DNA of 64,000 bases from an uncultured Prevotellaceae bacterium (GTDB taxonomy: Bacteria; Bacteroidota; Bacteroidia; Bacteroidales; Bacteroidaceae), in NCBI GenBank assembly GCA_902769805.1, contig CACXQL010000001.1, forward strand, positions 71,526 to 135,525, written 5' to 3'. Numbering within the stretch: position 1 is the first letter of the stretch; the number at the start of each line of letters is the position of its first letter. Below the pieces are notes generated by a model. That model made no database searches, was not told where the DNA came from, and saw only the letters and a program-made list of their open reading frames with translations. Of the stretch, positions 8,911 through 15,926 are shown one piece after another. The position numbers were made by a program, and so were the translations under genes.

Positions 8911-8915
8911 GGCGG

Positions 8916-8923
8916 CAAAGGTA
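8916..8923 (-). promoter_or_regulatory. -7 box of the queuosine transporter-queF unit
   Basis: TACCTTTG on the minus strand. About 20 bp further upstream is the segment AAAAACTCAAATAAAATTTGG (plus-strand positions about 8942-8962), which recurs in front of lysS. Confidence 0.6.
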
Positions 8924-8967
8924 CGAATAAGTGAGCAGAAAACCAAATTTTATTTGAGTTTTTTCGA

Positions 8968-9446
8968 ACGTGAGGAGTTTCCTTGAACATTTGCGAAAAA
9001 TTTCGAGGCGAAGCCACAAAGGTAATTTATCATACCATCATTTTATTTTCTGCTCTTTCAAAGATGTAAAGAAAATATACCAGTTTCTATGTTCGGATTT
9101 TAGGAGCTTCTGGAAAAAATAACAGCTTCACAACGCTCTTTTCGGGTAATAAAAACATTAGAATACACCTTTCCTGGAGTTTGAAGGCACCTTTCGACCC
9201 GTTTGCTACGTGCAAACGACCCGTTAGGTGCCGCCTTTCCGCCTGAAACATCGGGGCAAAACAGGGCTTTTTCGCCTCTTTTCGACCCTATTGTCAGCGA
9301 CCTCCTCGCCCTCAAAACGGATAAGTCGCTATTACTCAGCCCATTACCAAAACCCTTCTATTTTCGTGTTTTTGGAGTCAACGTAGACCTTATTCGAGAA
9401 ACAGCCATTCTTTTAAGCCCACTTGTCCGAAATATTCAAAGAAAAA
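8968..9446. other. Non-coding stretch with a large inverted repeat
   Basis: No convincing gene is visible. Short frames on both strands lack start signals, family motifs or normal composition. A two-tier hairpin lies at 9186-9232. Phrases such as TTCGACCC recur (about 9194 and 9279). The stretch may be a decayed gene or an interspersed repeat; this cannot be decided from one copy. Confidence 0.5.
9186..9232. repeat. Two-tier inverted repeat
   Basis: GGCACCT (9186-9192) pairs with AGGTGCC (9226-9232), and inside it GTTTGC (9201-9206) pairs with GCAAAC (9212-9217) around a TACGT loop. The internal-loop strands TTCGACCC and GACCCGTT share GACCC. No T-run follows, so it is not a standard terminator. 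Confidence 0.7.
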
Positions 9447-10436
9447 CTATTTATATGGGAATAATTGTTTCTGGATCCATTTGAAGATTTCCTTGCCTGT
9501 ATGGTTGTGAGGAAGGAGCATGGCAGCCCAAAGGAGCATCTTTTCCTTAGGGTATTTCCTGAAGGGCAGGGCTTTGGAGAAACGCTGGGCGGTGGCACGG
9601 AGTTCTGGGGTCTTGGGGATTACAATGTAATTACGACAAAATCTTCCTAAATGTAGTGCAGCTTCTCTGCCTTCATCTCCTGGGGTGAAATTGGAAGATA
9701 TGATATTGCTGATCGTACATTGGTGCTTAAGACTTACATCTCCATGTGTACCTTTACTTATTGAATCAAATCGTACATAATAAAAATAAGTGACATCTGG
9801 TATGATGTACAAATGGCAGAGATGTTTTAACACAAAAAACCACCACAACACATCCTCCCATAATTGTCCTTCACGGAATCTTAATTGATGGCTATCCAGA
9901 AAAGTACGGCTGATGAGTTTATTCCAAGCAGCTGGCGGCATACGATGGTTTGTTCCATAAAAACCATTTCTAACAGCTTCAAGTGACGTAAGTTCTTCTT
10001 TATGCCTCCATGAACTGCGAACATTTTGAATTCCGTCTTCTGAAAAACGTAAATGTTCACCCATTACTATTTCTATGTCATTATCCTTCAATAATGGTGC
10101 CATCAATTTCTCTACACAGTCGTTGCTAATAAGGTCATCACTATCAATATATAGGACATAGTCGCCTTTAGCGGCATCTGTACCGGTATTTCTGGCAGCA
10201 GATAGTCCTCTATTATGCTCATGGTGAAGAATGCGGAACTGAATAGGCCCCTTATACTTAGCTATCATTTGCTCGCATTTGTCAATGCTATCGTCAGATG
10301 AGGCATCATCTACTAATATGCATTCAAAGTGATTGTAAGTCTGCTTTATGACAGACATCATACACCGTTCTATAAAGGGAGAAACGTTATAAACGGGAAT
10401 AACTAATGATATTGAAACATCTTTTTCTGACTTCAT
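9447..10436 (-). CDS. Family 2 glycosyltransferase
   Basis: The 329-residue protein has a GT-A fold N-terminus: SLVIPVYNV at residue ~10, ILVDDASSDDS, NRGLSAARNTG, and the metal-binding DxD within YVLYIDSDD near residue 95-100. Such enzymes transfer a sugar from a nucleotide sugar to a glycan or lipid acceptor; donor and acceptor are not evident. I start at MKSEKDVS rather than four codons earlier because the promoter box (10446-10453) overlaps the longer start. The gene is clearly AT-richer than the housekeeping genes around it and is divergent from the RiPP locus, so it may have arrived with it. Whether it acts on that product is unknown. Confidence 0.88.
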   Translation of the reverse strand: MKSEKDVSISLVIPVYNVSPFIERCMMSVIKQTYNHFECILVDDASSDDSIDKCEQMIAKYKGPIQFRILHHEHNRGLSAARNTGTDAAKGDYVLYIDSDDLISNDCVEKLMAPLLKDNDIEIVMGEHLRFSEDGIQNVRSSWRHKEELTSLEAVRNGFYGTNHRMPPAAWNKLISRTFLDSHQLRFREGQLWEDVLWWFFVLKHLCHLYIIPDVTYFYYVRFDSISKGTHGDVSLKHQCTISNIISSNFTPGDEGREAALHLGRFCRNYIVIPKTPELRATAQRFSKALPFRKYPKEKMLLWAAMLLPHNHTGKEIFKWIQKQLFPYK

Positions 10437-10445
10437 AATTAGATG

Positions 10446-10453
10446 CAAAGATA
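10446..10453 (-). promoter_or_regulatory. -7 box of the glycosyltransferase gene
   Basis: TATCTTTG on the minus strand, 9 nt before the ATG at 10436. Very short leader. Confidence 0.55.
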
Positions 10454-10495
10454 ACGTTTTTTATGTCATGACACTGTTTTTTATGCGAATTTTAT

Positions 10496-10526
10496 TTGGC
10501 AGATTAAGAAATTCTATATATTTTTG
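10496..10526 (+). promoter_or_regulatory. Promoter of the RiPP-type locus
   Basis: A -7 box TATTTTTG (10519-10526) is preceded by a TTG (-33 element, 10496-10498) with 20 bp between them, matching Bacteroidetes promoter spacing. It lies about 60 nt upstream of the precursor ATG. Confidence 0.6.
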
Positions 10527-10585
10527 CAGCGTAAAAAGCAAATAATTCCCAAAAGTTACAATTCATAAACTAAAATATTAAGATA

Positions 10586-10714
10586 ATGACAGACAAAAAG
10601 AAATTCGAAAAGCCCCAGATGGAGATTATCAAACTGAATTCAAAATTAGGTGTTTTAGCAGGTTCCTGTGACGGATATTGCGCATGTTATTCTCCTGACC
10701 TAGTAGGTGGTTAA
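10586..10714 (+). CDS. Putative RiPP precursor peptide, 42 residues, Cys-containing
   Basis: The short ORF reads MTDKKKFEKPQMEIIKL, then a Val-Leu-Ala-Gly-Ser junction (residues 23-27), then a C-terminal segment with Cys28, Cys32 and Cys34 (SCDGYCACYSP) ending in Gly-Gly. It has no signal peptide. A charged leader with a KPxMEIIKL beta-prone motif followed by a small Cys/Gly-rich core is the usual form of a ribosomal peptide precursor. It sits 21 nt upstream of a radical SAM/SPASM gene and behind its own promoter, with a PqqD-like leader-binding protein next. The modification (thioether, other crosslink or disulfide) and the cleavage site are not known; cleavage near Ala25-Gly26/Ser27 is a guess. 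Confidence 0.8.
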   Translation: MTDKKKFEKPQMEIIKLNSKLGVLAGSCDGYCACYSPDLVGG

Positions 10715-10735
10715 TAGTATGTCCATATTGAAAAC

Positions 10736-12004
10736 ATGCAAATTATCATCCCAGCAGCGTCACTTGTTGACAAAGTTTTAGGCAAACAAAAACACTGTCA
10801 AAACCAAACCTATCGTTTGATGACCTATGTGATACAATGCCCTGTCGAAGACGGGGTATTGCTGTATCATACCCTTACGTGTTGTCTGGTATTATTGACA
10901 CACGAAGAGAAAAAGGACATCATTGCGCAACTGGAACTGATAGATTTTTGGTTCTTAGTTCCAGAAGAGCACGATGACCGCAAACTCTGTCATCAGATTC
11001 GCCAATTGGCTCAACTTTTTAAACCATCTGAAAAGTATATTACTGATTATACTATCCTGACAACGACAGGTTGTAATGCACGTTGCTTTTATTGTTACGA
11101 AAAGGGTACAAAACCCATCACGATGACAACTGAAACAGCACACAATGTGAGTCGCTTTATCATAACTCATCGTGATGAGAAGAATGTCAAAATTAGTTGG
11201 TTTGGTGGGGAACCATTAGTAAACATTAAGGTAATTGATCAGATATGCTCAGAGCTTAAAGAACATGACGTGCCATTTAAGTCATCTATGATTTCTAATG
11301 GCTACCTGTTCGATATAGATATAGTGCAACGTGCAAAAGAGTTGTGGCAACTGCAGAATGTACAAATCACGCTCGACGGTACAGAACAGACCTATAATAA
11401 TGTGAAAAACTATGTCTACAAAAAAACAAATGCCTTTGAAAAGGTTCTAAAGAATATCAAATTATTGACAGACAAGGATATCAAGGTTGTTATACGTCTT
11501 AATGTAGACAAGCACAACATTGATGAGATGGCGCAACTGATAACACTATTGCATAATCGTTTTGGAACAAACAAGTTTCTTTCTATATATTCATGTGAAT
11601 TATATGGCAAGCGTACACCTAAAGACAATGCTGCTCTTTATAACCAACGAATGCAGTTGGAACAACAAATAGAGATGTGTAATTACAAAACAACACGAAA
11701 ACTACCGAAGGATATCAAATTAAATCGCTGCATGGCTGACTACGACCGAAGCGCTGTCATCAGTCCTGATGGACATTTGGGAAAATGCGAACAACGTCGT
11801 GCCGATATAGAAGCCTGTGCTAATTGTTCCTATTATCCTCAATGTTTTTGGCTACTGATGTGTCCAAATCATGACGATTGTACCCCTGAATTACAGAAAG
11901 AACATATCTACAACATCAAGGAAGCAATGAAAGACGAATACCTGCGTTATTTAAATAGAAACGACAACAATAAAAACGAGCAAGAAGATGAAACTGAAAT
12001 ATGA
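10736..12004 (+). CDS. Radical SAM/SPASM peptide maturase
   Basis: The 422-residue protein has an N-terminal region of ~100 residues without clear motif. The radical SAM core follows, with CNARCFYC (Cys113, Cys117, Cys120) for the 4Fe-4S cluster, and WFGGEPL, a typical GGE motif. A C-terminal SPASM region (~345-400) carries the cysteines in NRCMADY, GKCEQR, EACANC, YPQC and LMCPNHDDC for auxiliary clusters. In this superfamily such enzymes install thioether, C-C or other crosslinks in ribosomal peptides. Directly downstream of the 42-residue precursor and overlapping the PqqD-like gene by 17 nt, it most likely modifies that peptide. The DNA is AT-rich compared with the flanks. Confidence 0.9.
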   Translation: MQIIIPAASLVDKVLGKQKHCQNQTYRLMTYVIQCPVEDGVLLYHTLTCCLVLLTHEEKKDIIAQLELIDFWFLVPEEHDDRKLCHQIRQLAQLFKPSEKYITDYTILTTTGCNARCFYCYEKGTKPITMTTETAHNVSRFIITHRDEKNVKISWFGGEPLVNIKVIDQICSELKEHDVPFKSSMISNGYLFDIDIVQRAKELWQLQNVQITLDGTEQTYNNVKNYVYKKTNAFEKVLKNIKLLTDKDIKVVIRLNVDKHNIDEMAQLITLLHNRFGTNKFLSIYSCELYGKRTPKDNAALYNQRMQLEQQIEMCNYKTTRKLPKDIKLNRCMADYDRSAVISPDGHLGKCEQRRADIEACANCSYYPQCFWLLMCPNHDDCTPELQKEHIYNIKEAMKDEYLRYLNRNDNNKNEQEDETEI

Positions 12005-12251
12005 GCTTTCCATACAAGAGGTAGCCGATAAGTTCGTGGCTGTTGCCAAGAACACTGAGACGGAGACAGTAGAACAGGTGTTTAACCTCAACGAGACGGG
12101 TGCTATCATCCTCAAGGCACTGCAAGATGGCGAGGATGTGCCTGCTATTGTCGACCAATTACTATCTCAATACGACATAGAGGCACAGGAAGCAGAAGAT
12201 GAAGTGAAAGCCTTCATCAATATGCTAACAGAGAACGGTTTGACAGAATAA
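11988..12251 (+). CDS. PqqD-family protein (RiPP recognition element)
   Basis: The 87-residue protein has the PqqD/RRE pattern: FVAVAKNTETETVEQVFNLN, then TGAIILKAL, DGEDVPAIVDQLLSQYDI, and VKAFINMLTENGL at the end, a winged-helix-like fold. In PQQ and many other RiPP pathways it binds the precursor leader as an added beta strand and presents it to the radical SAM enzyme. The overlap with the maturase gene and the start-stop overlap with the next gene support one transcript. Its base composition is closer to the host genes than that of the maturase. Confidence 0.88.
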   Translation: MKLKYELSIQEVADKFVAVAKNTETETVEQVFNLNETGAIILKALQDGEDVPAIVDQLLSQYDIEAQEAEDEVKAFINMLTENGLTE

Positions 12252-13111
12252 TGAATAAAAGAACAACGGATATGAAAAGACTGATTACATTAGCAGCGAT
12301 GGCTGTTGCCCTCACTACACAGGCACAAACACATGTCGATCCCTATCAGCCACTGATGGATGCCTTCGACAAACAAGGTGAGAAAATCATGGAAGAGTAT
12401 AGGGCTTTGCAGGAGAAAGACCCGAAAGGAGAACTCCCGGAGAGCAGGATAAAGGCGAAAGCCCTGTCTGACCGACTGGACTCACTGGGTGCGGAACAGT
12501 TGAGACTCGTCAAGGAAATCATCCGTGACAACCAGGACAACGAACTCCCCGCCAAGTATATCAATAATGCGATGTATGATTTCAGTTACGAGGAACTGAA
12601 GGCTGCCCTCAATCCTAAGGCTGCCTATTATAGCAGTCCAGAACTCGACAGAGCAAAGAGGCTGCTTGCCGGCTACGAGAAGCGCAAACCAGGCATACAG
12701 TTCCATGAGCTGGAGATGCAGGATCCGGACGACCAGACGGTCAGACTAAGTCAGTGGGTAGGCAAAGGCAACTATGTGCTTATCGATTTCTGGGCTTCTT
12801 GGTGCGGTCCTTGTCTTCGTGAGATGCCACACGTGATTGCCGCTTATGAGCAATACAAGGGCAAAGGCTTCAACGTGGTGGGTGTCTCTTTCGACCAGAA
12901 AAAGAGTTCATGGGTTGCCGCCATTCAACAGTTAGGAATGAAATGGCCGCAGATGAGTGACATCAAAGGATGGAAGAGTGCCGCTGCCGACGCTTACGGT
13001 ATCGCCAGCATCCCCAGCAACGTCCTTGTGGACCCCACAGGAAAGATCATCGCCATGGACCTTCGCGGTGAAGCACTTGCTGCGAAGCTGAAAGAAATAT
13101 ACGGGGAGTAA
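12251..13111 (+). CDS. TlpA/thioredoxin-like thiol-disulfide oxidoreductase, exported
   Basis: The 286-residue product has, after seven residues, a second Met followed by a signal peptide (MKRLITLAAMAVALTTQAQ), so the start may be 12251 (coupled to the pqqD stop by the shared A of TAATG) or 12272. A helical, charged region (~25-145) precedes a C-terminal thioredoxin fold with DFWASWCGPC and the cis-Pro loop IASIPSNVLVDPTGK. It is expected in the periplasm, perhaps lipid-independent. Being last in the RiPP transcript it might act on the Cys residues of the product, but TlpA-like proteins with such N-terminal regions are common in Bacteroidetes and it could be unrelated. Confidence 0.85.
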   Translation: MNKRTTDMKRLITLAAMAVALTTQAQTHVDPYQPLMDAFDKQGEKIMEEYRALQEKDPKGELPESRIKAKALSDRLDSLGAEQLRLVKEIIRDNQDNELPAKYINNAMYDFSYEELKAALNPKAAYYSSPELDRAKRLLAGYEKRKPGIQFHELEMQDPDDQTVRLSQWVGKGNYVLIDFWASWCGPCLREMPHVIAAYEQYKGKGFNVVGVSFDQKKSSWVAAIQQLGMKWPQMSDIKGWKSAAADAYGIASIPSNVLVDPTGKIIAMDLRGEALAAKLKEIYGE

Positions 13112-13117
13112 CGTTAA

Positions 13118-14047
13118 TTACACATTACTCAGCAACCAACCGAGATAGACTAAGTAACCTCCGACCAAGAGGGCACCCTCCCAACGCTCTACGGTATACT
13201 TCGTACGGGAGAACAGCCAGACGAGGACGACGGAGCCGAGCATCAATGAGAAGTCGATCATCGTGATACCTTGTATCTGCATGGGACTGATGGTGGCGGT
13301 GAGTCCTAATATCATCAGAATATTAAAGACATTGGAGCCGATGACATTGCCGATGGCGATGGCAGACTGTCCCTTGCGTGCTGCTACGACACTGGTGGCA
13401 AGCTCTGGCAGTGAGGTACCTCCTGCTACGATGGTCAGACCGACAACACCTTCGCTGATACCCAGGGAATAGGCGACACGTGAGGCGGAATCGACAAAGA
13501 TATTACTGCCGATCACCAATAGGGCGAGTCCCAGAAATACGAAGAACGCACTCATCCAGGGATTAATCGTCTTGATTCCTGTTGCTGGTTCTGCCTTTCC
13601 ACCCTTTGCCTGCGACAGAGTATAGTACATGAAGGCGGCAAAACCTGCCAACAGGATGACACCGTCGATACGTCCGAGGAAGGAGTCGATTGCCAGCAGG
13701 GGTAATAGGACTGAGGCAAAGACGGCAAAAGGTATGTCTTTACGAACAGTACTCTTGCTAATGGTCATCGGTGCCACCATGGCGGCACATCCCACTATCA
13801 GCATGGCATTCATGGTATTGGAACCCACCACGTTACCGATAGCCATACCTGAAGTGCCCTTGAGTGCGGACACCAGACTGACGAAGAGCTCTGGAGCGGA
13901 GGTGCCTGCAGCAACGATGGTCAATCCAATGATAATCTCCGGTACATTCATACGACGAGCCAAAGTGGAGGCTCCCTCTGTCAGGCGATCAGCCCCATAG
14001 AGTACCATCGCCACACCTGCTATGATCAGCACAATATCTATCAACAT
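13118..14047 (-). CDS. Calcium/sodium antiporter (CaCA family, YrbG-like)
   Basis: The 309-residue membrane protein consists of two homologous halves of five segments. Each carries the cation-binding alpha-repeat: GTSAPELFVSLVSAL with GNVVGSNTMN in the first half, and GTSLPELATSVVAAR with GNVIGSNVFN in the second. This is diagnostic for K+-independent Na+/Ca2+ exchangers of the YrbG type. It is convergent with the TlpA-like gene, 6 nt between the stops, and lies 25 nt downstream of the S4 protein gene on the same strand, so it may be co-transcribed with it. Confidence 0.92.
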   Translation of the reverse strand: MLIDIVLIIAGVAMVLYGADRLTEGASTLARRMNVPEIIIGLTIVAAGTSAPELFVSLVSALKGTSGMAIGNVVGSNTMNAMLIVGCAAMVAPMTISKSTVRKDIPFAVFASVLLPLLAIDSFLGRIDGVILLAGFAAFMYYTLSQAKGGKAEPATGIKTINPWMSAFFVFLGLALLVIGSNIFVDSASRVAYSLGISEGVVGLTIVAGGTSLPELATSVVAARKGQSAIAIGNVIGSNVFNILMILGLTATISPMQIQGITMIDFSLMLGSVVLVWLFSRTKYTVERWEGALLVGGYLVYLGWLLSNV

Positions 14048-14072
14048 AATCTCCCTATATTATAGTCGCCTC

Positions 14073-14504
14073 TTAATCAAGGGACTCAAAATCTTCTGAA
14101 TCAAAATCAAAATCATCATAACCTTCCAAGGAAGGACCTATGAACTCGTCCAGAGCACGACGTTCTTTCTTAGTAGGACGACCCGTGCCACGGGCGCGGT
14201 CGACGAAACCACTGATGCGGTTCATCTCCAGCAACTCATACTGGTCAGCGGGCGTAACATTCTCATAAATCTCCGGAAGGAGCTTAGCCCCCACCCGTTG
14301 CTCTATCGTCTTCAGTATCTTGAAGGAATAAGTGACAGGTGGCTTGCGTACACTGACGACCTCACCCACCTTCACCATGCGGGACGGCTTGACGTTCATG
14401 CCGTTCATCGTCACCCGTCCGTTCTTGATGGCATCAACAGCGATACTGCGGGTCTTGAAAATACGAGCCGCCCACAGCCATTTGTCAACTCTTGCTTCCT
14501 CCAT
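14073..14504 (-). CDS. S4-domain RNA-binding protein (HslR/Hsp15-like)
   Basis: The 143-residue protein starts with an S4 fold (RVDKWLWAARIFKTRSIAVDAI, then NGRVTMNG and VKPSRMVKVGE). It continues with the Hsp15-type RARGTGRPTKKERRALD segment and ends in an acidic tail. In the family it binds rRNA in stalled 50S subunits carrying nascent chains. Its start overlaps the 3' end of pth by 20 nt, which fits a functional link to peptidyl-tRNA rescue. Confidence 0.88.
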   Translation of the reverse strand: MEEARVDKWLWAARIFKTRSIAVDAIKNGRVTMNGMNVKPSRMVKVGEVVSVRKPPVTYSFKILKTIEQRVGAKLLPEIYENVTPADQYELLEMNRISGFVDRARGTGRPTKKERRALDEFIGPSLEGYDDFDFDSEDFESLD

Positions 14505-15072
14505 TCTTACCTAATTTATTATATTGGTTCATGGTGACATCAATGCCAGCCAATACAAAACTCTTGATAATATCCACACCAAGGTCTATAGCAGGCTGCA
14601 GCACCTTCAACTCTTCCTCGCTGTAACGCCCCAGGACATAGTCTATCTGCATACCCTGCGGATAATCGCTGCCGATACCCATCCGCAGACGGGCATACTG
14701 CTGTCCGATGAGCTGCTGGATATGTCCCAAGCCGTTATGTCCCCCATTGGAGCCGTTCGCCTTCAACCGGAACTGTCCTAAAGGAATTGCCACATCATCG
14801 CTGATAACCAACAGACGACTCTGGTCGATGTTCTCCTTATTCAGCCAGTAACGAACCGCATTACCACTGAGGTTCATAAAAGTAGAGGGCTTGAGGAGAA
14901 ACACCTTACGACCTTTGAGACTCGTCTCGCCGACAAAACCGTAACGCTTATCCTCAAAAGAAATATTGGACGCCTTCGCAAAAGCGTCCAATACCATGAA
15001 TCCCGTATTGTGGCGGGTCATATCGTACTCATCACCGACATTGCCCAGACCTACAATCAGATATTTATCCAT
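14485..15072 (-). CDS. pth: Peptidyl-tRNA hydrolase
   Basis: The 195-residue protein has the Pth signatures KYLIVGLGNVGDEYDMTRHNTGFMV (with the catalytic His in RHNTGF), KPSTFMNLSGNAV, and GSNGGHNGLGHI. It cleaves peptidyl-tRNA released from stalled ribosomes. It lies 25 nt downstream of rplY and overlaps the S4 gene; the rplY-pth pair is a frequent arrangement in bacteria. Confidence 0.96.
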   Translation of the reverse strand: MDKYLIVGLGNVGDEYDMTRHNTGFMVLDAFAKASNISFEDKRYGFVGETSLKGRKVFLLKPSTFMNLSGNAVRYWLNKENIDQSRLLVISDDVAIPLGQFRLKANGSNGGHNGLGHIQQLIGQQYARLRMGIGSDYPQGMQIDYVLGRYSEEELKVLQPAIDLGVDIIKSFVLAGIDVTMNQYNKLGKNGGSKS

Positions 15073-15097
15073 GCTGATAGCTATTAGCTATATGCAA

Positions 15098-15703
15098 TTA
15101 TTCTGCAGCAGCTTCCTCTGTAGATGCAGCAGAACGAGAAGCACGAGTTGTCTTCACAGAGCATACAACAACCTCCTTAGAAGTAGCAATCTCAAGACCC
15201 TCGAAGCTCAGTGCACCCACCTTGATGCTCTTGCCGAGCTCCAGATTGGTAACGTCGATGTCGAGAACCTCAGGAATATTCTTATAAGGAGCTGTCACAT
15301 TGATCTTACGGATCTGCAACTGGAGCTTACCACCATCACGCACACCCTGAGCATGACCCTTAAGGTTGACAGGGATTCCAACAGTTATCGCCTTCTTCTC
15401 GTTGATCTCGAAGAAGTCTGCATGCAGCAATGCGTCAGTTGTGGGATGGAACTGCAGTTCCTTGATGATAGCCTTGTGCTCAATACCATCAATATTGATA
15501 TTGACAACATATACATGGGGAGAATAGATTACCTTACGCATCTCCGTCATAGGAACGACGAAAGACAAAGCCTCAGGAAGACCGTTCTCACCTTTCTTCT
15601 CACCATACATGTTACAGGGAATCAGACCCTCTTTGCGAAGCAACTTAGAGGCTTTCTTGCCTGTCTCGGCGCGCTTCTGACCGTTTACACTAATCTCTTT
15701 CAT
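15098..15703 (-). CDS. rplY: 50S ribosomal protein L25/general stress protein Ctc
   Basis: The 201-residue protein is the long CTC form: an N-terminal L25 5S-rRNA-binding domain (SVNGQKRAETGKKASKLLRKEGLIPCNMYG) and a C-terminal beta domain (~100-185), ending in an Ala/Glu-rich tail. First gene of the rplY-pth-S4 cluster with a promoter at 15778-15785. Confidence 0.95.
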   Translation of the reverse strand: MKEISVNGQKRAETGKKASKLLRKEGLIPCNMYGEKKGENGLPEALSFVVPMTEMRKVIYSPHVYVVNINIDGIEHKAIIKELQFHPTTDALLHADFFEINEKKAITVGIPVNLKGHAQGVRDGGKLQLQIRKINVTAPYKNIPEVLDIDVTNLELGKSIKVGALSFEGLEIATSKEVVVCSVKTTRASRSAASTEEAAAE

Positions 15704-15777
15704 AATTAATTGTGTTACTCTAAATTAAGTTAAACTCCTTTGCTTAATTCACCATCACACGATGCGAAAAGCGGGTG

Positions 15778-15785
15778 CAAAGGTA
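15778..15785 (-). promoter_or_regulatory. -7 box of rplY
   Basis: TACCTTTG on the minus strand, leader of about 70 nt to the ATG at 15703. Confidence 0.6.
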
Positions 15786-15793
15786 CAAATAAA

Positions 15794-15824
15794 AATTGAT
15801 AATTGATAATTGATAATTGAAAAT
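15794..15824. repeat. AT-rich heptamer repeat (AATTGAT family)
   Basis: Units AATTGAT x3 and AATTGAA lie between the divergent rplY and nusB promoters. Confidence 0.75.
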
Positions 15825-15857
15825 TTTACTTCCTTACCTATAATTTTTCCTTTTTTC

Positions 15858-15888
15858 TTGCGTAATCGGGGAAATATTCGTATTTTTG
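15858..15888 (+). promoter_or_regulatory. Promoter of nusB
   Basis: TTG at 15858-15860, 20 bp spacer, TATTTTTG at 15881-15888. The open frame extends upstream through it, so the true start must be further down, at 15927. Confidence 0.6.
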
Positions 15889-15926
15889 CAGTTGATAAGC
15901 GTATCAAAAAAGCTATTCTTAAGAAT

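Noticed and set aside
9203..9484. 93-codon plus-strand ORF in the gene-free stretch
   Set aside because: It runs into the 3' end of the glycosyltransferase on the other strand, spans the inverted repeat and shows no domain. Probably a chance frame or part of a repeat.
10449..10585. Second small ORF in front of the precursor peptide
   Set aside because: The interval holds the divergent promoters and no start codon with a sensible reading frame.
15810..15926. N-terminal extension of nusB
   Set aside because: The stretch contains heptamers and the promoter; NusB relatives begin with the MINRELIRIK-like segment.
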